From: Valencia hispanica
Lineage: Eukaryota; Chordata; Actinopteri; Cyprinodontiformes; Valenciidae
Length of the DNA: 64,000 bases
Reading direction: 5' to 3'
Assembly: GCA_963556495.2 (NCBI GenBank)
Contig: OY747712.1
Location: 16,031,235-16,095,234, forward strand
Shown here: in pieces, positions 33,410-45,330 of the stretch
Numbering within the stretch: position 1 is the stretch's first letter
Layout: every line of letters begins with the position of its first letter
Made by a program: the position numbers and the translations under genes
Notes under the pieces: model-generated
The model's input: only the letters and a program-made list of their open reading frames with translations
Databases searched by the model: none
What the model was told of the DNA's origin: nothing

Positions 33410-36400
33410 TCAGCAGAGAGCTGCTGCAGCGTGAGGGACAGGAGGGGGGTCGGGGGCCGGAGTACACTGAGACCAGTGAAACCAAATAGAACCCTTTCCC
33501 CGCAGCCGGACAGCATGGGTTGTACGAGCAGCAACCTGGAACGGGCCAGACCACCTTGGCTCCTGCCACTTTCTTTTATAGACCCTTAGCCAAACACGCC
33601 CAGCCTCGGAAGGAGACACCGCAGGTCCCTGCACGTCACGGGGAGCCGGAAGGAAGGAGGAGACGAGGCCCTTCAGCTGCTGATGATCACTGCGAGGGTC
33701 CGGGTCAGGGTGCGGTGAAACCTGTGGTTCTCTGCCAGCCCACGGACCAGGAAAAATTCTGCCGGTTAACATCTCATAAGGAGTGAGACCTTTTGTTCTA
33801 CAGACAGATGATCTCATGGCCATCAAAGCAATGGGGAGTGCATCAAACCAATTAAGTCCCGTCTGAGCTGAAATCTTCGCCAGCTTTAACTTTAAAGTTG
33901 AATTAGACCGCTCGATGACGCCCTGAGATTGCGGATGGTAAACAGTGCCGAACTTGTGGGTTATTCCCATCTGTTCCTCAACCTGTCGGAGATGTTTAAT
34001 TTTAAAATGTGTGCCATTGTCAGACCTGATCCTAGTCGGAAAGCCATGGCACGGAATCCAGTGGTTAATCAAAGATTTCACCACTGTCTGAGCATCCTCC
34101 CGTCTAGCAGGAAAAGCTGAAACCCACGAGGTCAGTGGATCAATCATCACTAACAGGTAACGGAAACCTCTAACCGGGGTCACCATATCTGTATAATCGA
34201 TAACGACCTCCTCGCCAGGCCTGCACAAGTCCTGGAAGGCGCCCATTTCTGGCTTGATAGTAGGCTTAGGATTAAATTGACCACACACCACACATTCACT
34301 CAAAAAACGCTTAATTAAATGTGGCAGGAAGGGATGCCACCAAAAACAAAGATTACGTTTCATCTGAGTGTATGACACATGTGCCGCACCATGAGCCTCC
34401 TGAAAAAGGGTGGGTTTTAACGCGGCAGGTAAAACCAAACGGCCATCAGGCCCACGCCAAAAGCCATCAGAAAAAAATCGCACCTCTATCCTTCCACACA
34501 GTTATCTCCTGTGACACAGCAGCCTGCTGTGCCAACTTTACTTCCTCAGCAAAACTGTCTGACATTTCCTGTGCTGACGTGACAATCAGCTGCGTGTGGA
34601 CATGTGACAGGTAACCTGCTGCTCCTTTCGCCGCCAAATCTGCTGCACTATTTCCCCACGCGTCAACAGTGTCAGCCTTGCTGTGACCCTTACACTTAAG
34701 AACAGCGAGGTTAGCTGGTAACTGTACAACATCCAAAAGCTCCATAATATCTGCATGATGCTGTACAGGTTTACCAGTAGCAGTAAAAAAACCTGCTCTT
34801 TTCCACTGTGGTAATTCATAATGTATAACAGAAAACCCGTAGTTCGAATCAGTGTAAATCGTGACGTCTTTATCTCTACCCCATTTGCATGCTTCAATAA
34901 GAGCCCTTATCTCAGCACGCTGTGCGCTCTGCTTGCCGTCCAGCTTCCCTGAAACGACAGTCTGTAGTGAATCCCCATTTTGCTCAACAACTGCAAAACC
35001 TGATCTCAACTGCCCCTGTCCATCTCTAAAACAACAACCATCTGTATAGAGCACAAAACCTGTAGGTAAGGGATCAGACCGTAAATCAGGACGTATTTTT
35101 TGAGCAACAGAATTCAGCCTGACACAGTCATGCTGCTCCCCAGAGGTGGTGATTTGGTCAGCCATGTTTATTCCTTCATGCGTAAAAATAATGTTTGGTG
35201 CCTCCAAAACTCTGCTAATCCGCTGCTGACGCAAAGTAGAAAGAGTAAACGTCTCAGAATTAACCAATGCCATGACTCCATGAGATGTCAAAATATTAAG
35301 TGGATAACCCCTGACAATGTGTGATGTTTTTTCCACTAGATGTGCAATTCCTGCTGCATGTCTCGTGCAAGGCAGCTGTCTCATTTCAATAGCTTGCAGC
35401 TTTATGCTAAGATACATAAGAATGTGTCTCTGACCACCTTTTTTCTGAAACAAAATCCCATTAACCACCCCATCTGTTTCTGATGTGTTAAGAAAAAATG
35501 GACATGTATAGTCAGAAGTGGCTAAATCAGCTGCTTCTGCTAGAGCCTGTTTTAACTTAATAAATGCCTCCTCAGCTGGTATGTCCCATTCTAATTTAGC
35601 ATGCAGATTTTTCATACCATGAGCATTTACAAGAGCCCTGAGTGGTGTGGTAAGGTTTGTGTAATTAGGCACATAATGTCTGGAAAAATGTGTCAGTCCC
35701 AGAAATGACAGCATTGATTTAACAGTGAGAGGCTTAGAATGAGCCAAAATAGCATTTTTGTGGGTGTCAGTCAGTCCAGCGCCTTGAGCGGTCACCCTTT
35801 GCCCCAGGAACTGGACTTCCTGCCTGACCAACTGAAGCTTATCGCGGGAGACTTTGAATCCCTCTTTTCCCAAATGTTGCAACACAACTAGAGTAGCTTC
35901 TATGCACGTTTCAACAGTAGGGGATGCTAAAAGTAAATCGTCCACATATTGGGTCAGTACACAGCCTGGAGGGAGCTGTACAGTGCTTAATGACTGCTTC
36001 AACACCTGATTAAAAATACCTGGAGATAAAGCAAAGCCCTGCGGAAGCCTACTATAACGTAGCTTCCTGCCCCTGAATGTAAATGAAAAAATATCCCTGA
36101 CAGAAGGATGGAGCGGTAAACAGAAAAATGCATTAGCCAAATCTATGCAGGTAAACCATTTTAAATCAGGAGTCAGGGATGCCAGAGCTGTATACAGATT
36201 CGGTGTAGAAATGGGAGGGGTTCTAAGGGCCTCATTGATAGCACGCAAATCATGTGCCATTCTGTATTTACCAGTACCTTGTTTTTCCACAGGAAGAATA
36301 GGGGTGTTATATGAAGAGTTTGATGGTTCTAAAACTCCAACTTCAAGTAAGCCTGCAATAGTGTCTGCAATACCTTCCTCAGCCTGAGGTTTATGTGGAT

Positions 36401-37493
36401 ACTGCGAACGCCAGATTGGATCAGAATGTTTCATCTCAAATGTGATGGGTGTGGTTTGCACTAGACCGACATCAGTGGGACCATCTGACCACAAAGAGTC
36501 AGGCACGACCTTTAAGGCCTCCACTGCATCAGGATGATCTGTTTTTTCTCTGCCATGATTTCTAGAAAGCTGCAAATGTTCCAGAATGGTAGTATCTGAG
36601 AGCTGCGTGTCTATTTTGTACATCTGAGTAGAAGGAGAAAAAGAGACTGAAGGTATCTGGGTAGGAACCCAATCCTTTAATTCAACTCCCCTTTTAACCA
36701 TTCCCCCCAAATCTTTAGCTTGATGTTTCGGATGCAACAAAAGCGATATGTGTGGAAGCGCTTCAGCTTCCATCATATACCACTTATGGTGCTCTGAAGT
36801 CAGATCAGCATACAGTGCAACACCCTCCTTCCCCACAAAGCATGGACCCGAAGCCACAGACCAACTTTGGCCTTCAAGTTCTGTTTCAAATTGTTCCTGA
36901 TATAAAGTAGGATCGTCTCTCTCATATAGGCAGGTCACATGTAACGGGTCAGGCGGTGGAACAAAAGGCTGGAGTTCAAGCAGCCAAGGCTTCCAGCATC
37001 TCAGAAATTCAGCCGCAGAAGATTCATGTGCAGACATCGTAGTCAATCTGGCCCAGAAAATATCAGCCACTTGTGAAGTGTCATCCTTCAGCAAAAATTG
37101 ACCACTCATGGTGTCACAGCAATGCGTATGTCCATTCGGAAAAGTCACCATAAGTCCATCAGGGGTACATAGGATCGAAGCACCAAGTTTGATAAGCAGA
37201 TCTCTGCCTAACAAGTTGACAGGCGTGGTTTGAGCAATGACAAAAGGATGTGATAGTCTTTGATCTCCCACTGAAACAGGCAATGGTTGAGTGATAGGGA
37301 GAATCATTGGAGCCCCAGAGATTCAAATCACAGACACTGTGTTCCCAGAAAAATTGACGTCTGGTAAAACTCTGTCCAACGTGCTGAAAGTAGCACCAGT
37401 GTCGACAAGGAATGGCAATGAATGTCCATGTACGTCTATTGTGAGCATCGGATCCCCCTTTGTCCTGCTCACTAAGGTACTCTGTGGGCATTG
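33410..37493 (-). pseudogene. pol: Retroviral pro-pol: protease, RT, RNase H, integrase (one frameshift)
   Basis: It follows gag in the same frame across a UGA. Protease: VDTGATFST with the DTG active site at about 37392-37406, then LLGRDLL. RT: LPQGFALSPGIF and YVDDLLLA (YVDD at 35938-35949). RNase H: LYTDGCCF (about 35035-35052), AQRAEIRALI and IYTDSNYGF. The open frame runs without a stop from the UGA to about 34467. A one-base shift in or near a T7 run (about 34475-34483) separates it from the integrase frame 33410-34483. The integrase has HGAAH/CVVC zinc ligands, then DYTDMV, SDNGTHF and the catalytic E in VIERSNST, and a GPF motif near its C-terminus. Apart from the shift, all catalytic residues look intact. 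Confidence 0.93.
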
Positions 37494-37496
37494 TCA
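37494..37496 (-). promoter_or_regulatory. Gag UGA stop, possible read-through site
   Basis: Gag ends TAT-TGA and the next codon is CAA. The protease frame continues in register with no other stop. Gamma- and epsilonretroviruses make Gag-Pol by suppressing a gag stop in the same frame, usually UAG. UGA followed by C is a leaky context. Read-through is inferred from frame continuity. Confidence 0.65.
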
Positions 37497-39619
37497 ATAC
37501 TGAGGCCCACTCTGTCCTCCTGGATAGGAGGGAGGAGCCATATGCTGATTCGGAGCCATATGTAGAGGTGGCTGACCGGGAGGTATAGCGCCCCCTTGTG
37601 GGTGTGGGCACTCCCTCACCCAGTGTTCATTGGAGCCACACCTGCGACAACCGTTAGCACCTGGCTGCCCTCTCCCTATGCCTCTAAAATCCCCAAACCT
37701 GGCCCTGCCACGCGACCCGCCACGGGGCTGCCATGTCCTATAAGGAGCAGTAAATGGCGGATTCGGCGCAGCTCCAGCATACATCACAGGAAAAGAAGGC
37801 AGCACTGTCGCTGATCCAACAGTAGGTGCTGCTTCAGCCACCATCTGCTTCACTTTTTTAGACTGATACAAGTCAGTCAATTTATTCTGAGCCTCTTTTA
37901 ACTGTAGCTTTAACAAAGCAGTCTCCATTTTCTTATTCTCCTCAGCGTCCTTTAACGCAGAATCTTGCACGTCTTGTAAATAATATGTTACGTGTCTTTC
38001 CCATGTAGGCTGATCATAAATGTGTGAATCAGGATTCCGTTTCATTATGTAGCAACAGACTCTGGCATGCCTGCTAAAACTGCTTCTCTAAACCAAATCC
38101 GATTATTCCCCGGATCTCGGGGGTGTTCCCCAGTAACGGCAACCCATTTATCTTTACATTTTGCCATATGTTCTGCAGGAGTAACATCAGTTGACCAGGG
38201 AAATTTCAAAATTTTAGACGCGGGCGGAGTAGGATATTTTCTTCTGACCCACTCGGCAAGATCATGTGCATGATGCGTGAATGGGGCTTCATCAAGTACA
38301 CGTGCTAACTGGCACTGGAGCATCATCTCATTATAATCTGTCAATGTCAACATCCTACCCATAATGGCTTTCCAATCTCCCACCGCTAGGGTTTGCCCTG
38401 AAGTCAGCTGATTTAATTTATTTATCCAACAGTTTCCTCCACCAGTCAAAGGAAGGAATTGCAGAATGATGGCAGATATGTCAGCCATCTTCCATGGTTT
38501 GTAAATTACTGAACCATCCGATGCTCCCACTAAAGGAAGCATTAAATCAGGGCCCCCACATGCCCCCAGTGGTAACTTAGATCTGGTATACTTAAATGGC
38601 CCCTCACTCCCCTTGTCCACCAAACTCTGCATATTGTCGACCTGTACAACTGCTGCACATTCATCACGTTGACTGGGGCTGGCACTCCCTGGAAGGTCTG
38701 CAGCTTGCCCCCTTACCACAGATGCTAATCTTTCCTGATCCTGCAGCACCTCATCCATCTGTCGCTGAACTTTAGTTAACCTGTGTTTGTGCTGCTCCAT
38801 CTCATCCATCAATTTAGCATTATACGCCAAGAACAATTTATCGGTGTCCTGTTCTACTTTGTTGCTAACTAATTTTAGTAGCTGTCGCTTTTCCTCCCCA
38901 GTGTGTTCTACAATCCCTTTACCGGTGACTTCAAAACGCAATTTATAATCTTGTCCATCATCTTTTACCTTTAGATCACCCTGTGGTTTATTAGTCAATG
39001 GTTTATGGGCTACAGACCTCTGTGGGAGGCCACTCCAGTGCAACACTGCACTGCTTGAAGGAAGGGGGGGGGGGTAATGCCCACCGGGGATGGCTCACAA
39101 GGAGATGGTGAACTCTGTGCGTCACCCTGCGTGTTTTGAAGTACAATCTGGCCATTGTCTGTCTCCAAGCCCCATGAAATATGTGTTTGACCAGAGGTCG
39201 TCAACATGGGGTACATATGCTGGTACGGGGGAGGAGTATGGTCTGCCAAAAAACTATTTTCTGCAGTAACACACAAATGATCAATACCCTGTCCTGTTAA
39301 ACCCCATGTTTTCCACATTTTCTCAGCTTTTAAGTGTCTCATTTTAGCACCAGTGATGCTCTTTGCTGTTTTAGCTTTATCTGCAAAACGTTTTCCTTCC
39401 ACAAAACACATCTGTGAAAGACTCCTTTTCTCATCCCCTCGGGCACCATGACGAGCCCACATGGCCGTCATAAGGCTCTGGAACTGGTTTTTATCTTTTT
39501 TACCGGGCTTATTGAACTAAAACAGAATATAATTTAGAAATGTATACTAACAATTGGGCATCTAAAGTGCGCCACTCCTGTCCCTGTGGAGCAGGGAGTA
39601 ATTTATACTCGGCTGCCAT
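37494..39619 (-). pseudogene. gag: Retroviral gag (matrix, capsid, nucleocapsid) with frameshifts
   Basis: A start at ATG 39619 (MAAEYKLLPAPQGQEWRTLD) is better than the internal Met at 39471. Frames change near 39520, near an 11-C run (about 39064-39074), and near 38045, where TAATG joins two frames. The matrix part carries a PPPY late-domain motif at 39223-39234, the signal that recruits NEDD4-type ligases for budding. The capsid part is 38045-39046, with a coiled-coil-like charged region near its start. The nucleocapsid part has a charged helix, an RG-rich stretch and one CX2CX4HX4C knuckle (CRRCGSNEHWVREC), ending at the UGA 37494-37496. Total length, near 700 codons, is long for gag. Confidence 0.85.
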
Positions 39620-41467
39620 TGTAAATTCGTAACAAAAATCCAAAATGGATTAAAATTTAACAAAGTAGGTTATTTGTATTAACTCTATAAATTATTTATT
39701 TTAATTGATAAACTATCAATTCGTAGGCCCAAATTTATCCCAATATTAATGCAGTTAACAGTAAAGGCAGGCACAGTTTTTATTTATTTAATTTTCATTT
39801 ATTTCTTTTTATAGTGAAGCGGTTTATGTATTATTTTGTCATGCAACATTAACCTTAATAATGTTTTAGGCAAAGCCGAAAGGAAGGAAAGCTAAAAAGG
39901 TTTATAAAGCACTGTTTATCTTATCATTAATTTATTTATATACGGAGATTATTGCCGTTTCGTCTAAAAATCAAAGAATTCCTAATAGAGTCCGGCCTGC
40001 GCCAAAACCCGGGACGCGCACTTCGGCGAAACACACGAAGAAATAGAATTCTCCCAATTTAAAGCAATTTTTATTTATCATTAAAACATATACCGAAAGA
40101 AATACATTTAAAACTCGCTTTGCAACACAAAATCGTCAACAGTTTGCTCAAAAAAAAAACTTCACCGGACTGACTGATCAAGTCCGGCCCAATAAAACTT
40201 CCGGGTCACACCGCGGAATGAATACGCCGGTGCACAAATGGCTAATTCTTCACTCCGATGCTAAACTTAACAAACCGTACTCATAAGTAAACCAACCAAA
40301 GACAAGAACAAAATGCCTCCAACAAAACCACACTTCGCCACCAATTACTCGAATGACTGTTTAACCGAGCCAAATAAATACAGTTCGGAAGCTAAGCTAC
40401 CAGAGATTAGCTGTCATCATGAGCAACCTAGCTCAACCGGAAGCCAAACGTGACCGCTCCGTTACAATAAAAAAGTTATTTTATATATATTCTAAAGAGT
40501 TTACTACCAGTTATCCATAATAACAGTCCTATATATATGTGTTAGACAATGCTTTAGACGTGTTTACGTAGTTGCACAAGGTTGAACGCCTTTATTCCAG
40601 GCGAGACTCATCCAAACTGTGTGTTAGCCGTAAGCTAGTTATGGTGGTACTTTAGCTGACTGAAAATGATATTCCCTTATTCCTCTACAATGTCAAGCTT
40701 CTACGCTTATTGTCTATACAAGAAGCGCGGGCATTGTCTAGGCGTTTAAGATTCGCAGAGGAATTATGGTTTTAGATTCAGTCGGTTAGTTCCCCTAAAT
40801 GAGAAGTTTATATGAGGCCGGTGTGCAAAGAGCCACTTGGTAGCTCTTTTCCGTTACCTCCACTTTCTCCAATCACACACACAGTCACACTAGAAAGAAA
40901 GAAAGTACAACAATTTTACAATTTCATCAAACACTAACCTCTACCGGAGCCACCTAAAGCCGGACCTTTAAACACAATCCAATTCACGTGGCTCAAACGT
41001 GCGTTTGGAAGATACGCCGGCCTCTCCAAGGGAATCCGTCTCGACACAGAGAGCACACAGGCTCTGCTGCTGTCTACTTTTCCCGTTTGCCAGCCTTGGA
41101 GAATTCCGACAGCGTCCTACCGGAGGCGAGGCGGCCAACCCTCAAGCCCTGGTCCGCACTTTGGTCGGCCCTCAACCGAAAGAACAACACGTCAACATTA
41201 AATGGAGAACGTTTAAATCGATCAATACCTATTAATTTGGTGTTAGCGCTTTTCCAGATTGATACAAAACCACCCGGGTGTTGATTAGCAAGGATCAATC
41301 CAGTCGCTCTCCGATTCTCTGTTGAACTCAAAGAAAAAACACAAAATTACTATAATTGCCACAAACACATGTATCAATCAGTTATGCCACACTCATTACT
41401 CACACTCAATGTCTCCAAGCCCTGAGAAAACTCAAAACCAAATTAATGCCCGCATCCTCCACCATTT
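39620..41467 (-). other. Unusually long retroviral 5' leader
   Basis: About 1.85 kb separates the 5' LTR from the gag ATG, compared with a few hundred bases in most retroviruses. No long frame with a known domain is present; the - strand frame 41074-41331 (85 codons) and + strand frames 40988-41284 are unrecognised. It may hold packaging and splice signals, a captured segment, or a lost accessory gene. Confidence 0.5.
41448..41464 (-). promoter_or_regulatory. Candidate primer-binding site
   Basis: Inside the 5' LTR border the - strand reads TGGTGGAGGATGCGGGC, starting with the TGG complementary to a tRNA CCA end, three bases from the LTR. I could not match it to a specific tRNA from memory. 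Confidence 0.5.
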
Positions 41468-42023
41468 TGTCGGCTTCGTACCATAATGTGCTCTGCAACT
41501 CACTTTCTACTCAGAGAGGTGGGGGCGCCGAACTCCAAAACCCTGGCGGGAACTGTTTCAAAATAAGACCCAGAACTGAGAGACAGAGAGTAAAACAACA
41601 CACACAAACAGATATCTGTTTCACAAAGGACGCACCTGCAGATGGGAGCCAGAAAAGATCTGACTCGCTTCTCTACAAGGGTGTACCATTTTTATTAAAG
41701 AAGAACAAAGAAAATATCACATGACTCCTCTCTCCTCCTTCTACATCTTGACAGGTCATACATTTTCTCCAGGTCTCCTGACCTGGTTTTATAGCCGTAC
41801 CATGAACTAGAGTTATAACCGATCCTCCCTGCTTTCAGTTCATATCTTTACCCAAGAGTTTATTTACTTAAAACCTTACCCCCATAAAATACTGGTAAAG
41901 AGTCATGTTTTACTACCCTGAATAATATAAACAGGCCTATTTACTTCTAAACGCTTAAAGATATAGTTAAAACATATGTACTGCATAATAAAAATAGCCC
42001 CCCAAAAAAAATAGAATACAACA
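41468..42023 (-). repeat. 5' LTR of the endogenous retrovirus
   Basis: A 556-bp repeat with TG...CA-type ends, near-identical to the 3' LTR. On the - strand the TATA box is at 41787-41794 and the AATAAA signal at 41691-41696. The 85-codon + frame that recurs in both LTRs is a by-product of the repeat, not a gene. Confidence 0.93.
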
Positions 42024-42125
42024 CCTGTACACGATTAACCAAGCCTCTCCCCCAGTAAGCCCTGCAGATAGGCACCAGCAACCTCGCGACCTTGCAAGGA
42101 TAAGTGGATATAGACCAAGGTAAGA
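42024..42125 (+). repeat. SINE right part, continuation across the retrovirus
   Basis: GATAGGCACCAGCAACCTCG, GCGACCTTGCAAGGATAAG and GTGGATATAGAC form the 3' end of the DANA/MERMAID-type SINE begun at 31308. CCTG at 42024-42027 is the duplicated target. Confidence 0.75.
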
Positions 42126-42207
42126 TTTATGGATGAATTTCAGTTAGAAAGAAATTAGGGGATAAAAAGATGTTACGCAACTGTGAAATTAAATTTTATT
42201 TCAGACA

Positions 42208-42535
42208 TGGGCTGCACAGTGGCACTGTTGGTAGCACTGTTGCCTTGCAGCAAGAAGGTCCTGGGTTCTAATTCCTGCCTGAAGTCTTTTTGCATGGAGT
42301 TTGCATGTTCTCCCTGTGCATGCGTGGGTTCCCCCTGGATACTCCGGCTTCCTCCCACAGTCCAAAAACATGACTGTTAGCTTACTTGGTCTTTCTAAAT
42401 GTCCCTTGGCATGAGTGTGTGCATGCATGATTGTTTGTCCTATGTGCCTCTGTGTTTCCCTACGATGGACTGGTGACCTGTCCAGGGTGCACCCCGTCTC
42501 TCGCCCGATGACTGCTGGAGATAGGCACCAGCATA
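42208..42535 (+). repeat. DANA/MERMAID-type tRNA-derived SINE
   Basis: The best preserved copy here: GGGCTGCACAGTGGCACTG, TAGCACTGTTGCCTTGCAGC, GTCCTGGGTTCTAATTCC (B-box-like), TGGAGTTTGCATGTTCTCC, CTTCCTCCCACAGTCCAAAA, GATGGACTGGTGACCTGTCC and GATAGGCACCAGC. It ends in a short TA tract (42533-42546). Confidence 0.8.
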
Positions 42536-43057
42536 TATATATATATTACTGTGAGGCATATATATATGTATACTTGTATATACTCAGCACAAGGCTTAAA
42601 AGCCCACTTCACCATTTTTGTCTTAGTGTGTTTGGGAAAATGCATATTTTTAGCCCAGGAGAAGCCAATGACATTTAGACTTATGACCTAGCACAGCTGT
42701 ATACTCAGCAGAATTAAAGGCTCAAAACCAGCAGCAATTATCTTTTAAACACAGATACCTTCATGGCAGGTTTTCTGTGCATGACACCTCAAAGGAGTCA
42801 TAACCTAGTATTATCTTGGATACCCATGCTCTATTATAGTCTTTCAGGCCCTTCTAAAAAGAAAAGTTGAAAAAAAGTGAAAAAAATAAACACAGAGCTC
42901 CTCTGACCCTTATTTCTGAAGGCATGTTTGTCTCGCGAGATCTGATGCAATACTTTGGCTGTCGTGGACGGGCATTCTAATAATGCAAATGAGGGACGCG
43001 TTGATTGGTGGCAGGAAGGAGGGGGGTTGACACCGCAGGTAGCGCTTCAGCATATCT

Positions 43058-45330
43058 TTTTTTTTTTTTTTTTACGTGTCCTGTTTGGCAGTGTGGAGCT
43101 CAGAATTGGTGTCTGAGTACCAAGTAGAAGCCCAACAGATTTACTTTCACAAGCGGAGCAGTACAGCTTTTGCTAATGTCCTCCACTTGATATATGTGTG
43201 AAAAATATTTATTATGAATTGTTGGGGGTTTTATTTCCTGATGTTATGGACACGGAGACGGAAAATTAAGGAGAAGAAAGAAGGAAGATGAAGAAGAGAG
43301 GTAGGAAACAAAAAGTCAAGAGAGAGGGTGAGTTGAAAATACAAGAGAGGAAGGGGGACAAAGAAAACACAGGAAGACATTGAAGTCTGCCTCCATACCC
43401 ACAGGACGGCAGAGAGAGGGGGAAAAACAAAACAAAACACGAAAAAGGAACATCGACAAAACAAACCAAACATTGTGAACTAAGAATTACACAACCACAT
43501 CACACAAAAATAGATATAAAAATCCAACAAAAATGTCACAGAAAAACTCATGGTACCGATTAATCAAGCTCTAGTAATGATAACCTCAGCCCAAGAATAT
43601 ATCCTTAAACACCAGAGACCCCACATCTATGTGTGTGTGTTAGCATGCTGGTGCATATAAGGTTTCTCCATAAGAGTGTTCGATAGTTGGTGTGAGCAGG
43701 GATCAATCCGTCTCCCAGGAATCGATGCAGACATGAAGGAGATCGGAGCAAGGACGTCCAAAGGACCCCCAGAGCCCCAGGCGGACCCTGCGGGGCTGAC
43801 CACATCCCCCAAGAGTGGAGCAAAGGAGAACCCCAGGGGAATGTCCAGCGGCTACTATGCAGGGGCCCGGGGGGAAGCAGTGACGAGCCCACGGGCCCCG
43901 CCGGCAACCCCCGGCACTGCAGGGGCCGCGGCCGGCCGCCACGCGCCGCCACCACCCTAGGCCAATCCCCACCGCCAACATCCCAGCGCCCTGCCCTACG
44001 TCGGGGCGCCCCACCGATAGCCGCAGGGGACGGACAGCATCCCCAGGCCGGGCTCAGCCAGCATCTGGACACCAAGTTGTACCAGCTCCCGGGTCCTGAT
44101 CCCGCGCAACGCAGAGCGCCGAGACCAGGCATCCAATGAGGGCCAGGGCCGGTCCAACCCACCAATGAACCGGCCACGCACGGTTCGCACAGAACAGGTA
44201 ATCAAATGAGCAGAGACGCCGGATCCGCATCCCGCCGAGCAACCGAGCAGGCTCCACCCAACAATCCCAAACCTGGCACCTCTAAAAGAGGTGCTCCAAC
44301 CAACCAAAGGAAGATATCGGCCCAGCGCATCGGCCGACCGACACACCGGCCCCCCCAGCCCGGCCAGGCACGCACCAGGTCGCACGAACCGGATTGACCA
44401 CCGATGCACCGGCAGGCAGGGGCCCCACGTCACCGGCGGGGAGTGACGGAGGGGAAATAGGCCCCCCATTAAGTGTAAGGCCTGAGGTGCGCCAGGCGAG
44501 GGGGCAGACCAAGATCCAACCTGACAGGTAGACAAAGACATACAGACACAGTCATACGTTCCCTCCCTCTTAAACCCATACATTCTCACTGACTCACCAA
44601 GACACCCAAAAAAATGACGCTCTACCCTCACTCACACACCCCATACACACTTTATGCACCCAGGTCCAGGTACCGATGCCCCAGTAGAGCCACCAGCCCC
44701 TGGACCCGGGAGATGGACCCCCTACCTTCTAGGACGGAGACAAGCAGACCGCCAAGGGCCCCACAGTGGCAAAGCAGCCCGACAGCCCAGGACCCCGACC
44801 AGACCACCTAATCCTCCTCCGGACCCCAACCCCTGATGGCCCGTAGCGAACAGGGGTGTGAAAAGACCCCTAACCTCCATCCTCCCGCTCGAGTATGGTG
44901 TTGATGCGTCTTATAATGTGCATTTAAAACAGAGGGGTGGGATGTGGGGAAGGCAGCCACACATCCCCCAACCCCCATCCCGTTCTCTCAGTGTCTATAT
45001 GTGGTTTAACAGTGGGCACCGGCACCAGAGGTGAAGCTGATTGAACCGCTTCCCCCCTGGATGCCGAAAAGTGTGCCCACCCCAAAGTCCCTACATATGT
45101 GTCGCGTGAGAATGTTATAAGTGGGAGTGTCTAAGTTGTATATTAAAATTGGGACCCAGGACACCACGGGATAGCGAGGAGGGAAGCCCCTCCTCGCACC
45201 CCAGTGATGTGCCCATGCCCCAAGACCCTATATGAGTGGTAAAGTGATGGAGCGGGTGGACAGAGGTGTCCAGGGATGGGGAGGGAAGGACTGGGAGACA
45301 AAATGTCTTCCCAGGGAGCCAGCTCCCCCA
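43058..45330 (-). mobile_element. Poly(A) retroposon (probable 5'-truncated LINE) with 15-bp target duplication
   Basis: CGCTTCAGCATATCT occurs perfectly at 43043-43057 and 45331-45345. A T16 run directly follows the left copy, so the insert is a - strand retroposon with a poly(A) tail. Perfect 15-bp duplications and poly(A) are the hallmark of L1-type target-primed insertion. The body has a pyrimidine-rich 3' section on its sense strand and a GC-rich section (43620-45330). The longest - frame is 211 codons (43996-44631) with no RT or endonuclease motif, so it may be LINE 3' UTR or a non-coding transcript. Source family not identified. Confidence 0.8.

Larger units (their letters stand above)
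31542..42023 (-). mobile_element. Endogenous retrovirus, class I (gamma/epsilon-like), env largely deleted
   Basis: A 10.5-kb provirus-like unit with two near-identical LTRs, a primer-binding-site-like stretch inside the 5' LTR, gag, pro-pol and a short env remnant, then a purine tract beside the 3' LTR. CCTG is repeated at both outer borders (31538-31541 and 42024-42027) within a SINE. Gag-pol organisation (one zinc knuckle, same-frame stop, YVDDLLLA in RT, GPF in the integrase C-terminus) matches gammaretrovirus- or epsilonretrovirus-related fish elements. LTR similarity implies a recent insertion, yet gag and pol contain frameshifts and most of env is absent, so this copy is not replication competent as read. 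Confidence 0.9.

Noticed and set aside
37159..37611. 150-codon ORF overlapping the gag/pol junction
   Set aside because: It runs in a different frame from the protease, which has the DTG motif; codon content is a shadow of pol.
43605..44631. 190- and 211-codon - strand ORFs in the GC-rich segment
   Set aside because: High GC lengthens open frames by lowering stop frequency; overlapping long frames occur on several strands and none has a known domain.
43621..45330. CpG-island promoter of a host gene
   Set aside because: The GC-rich block lies entirely inside the retroposon bounded by the 15-bp target duplication, so it arrived by insertion.
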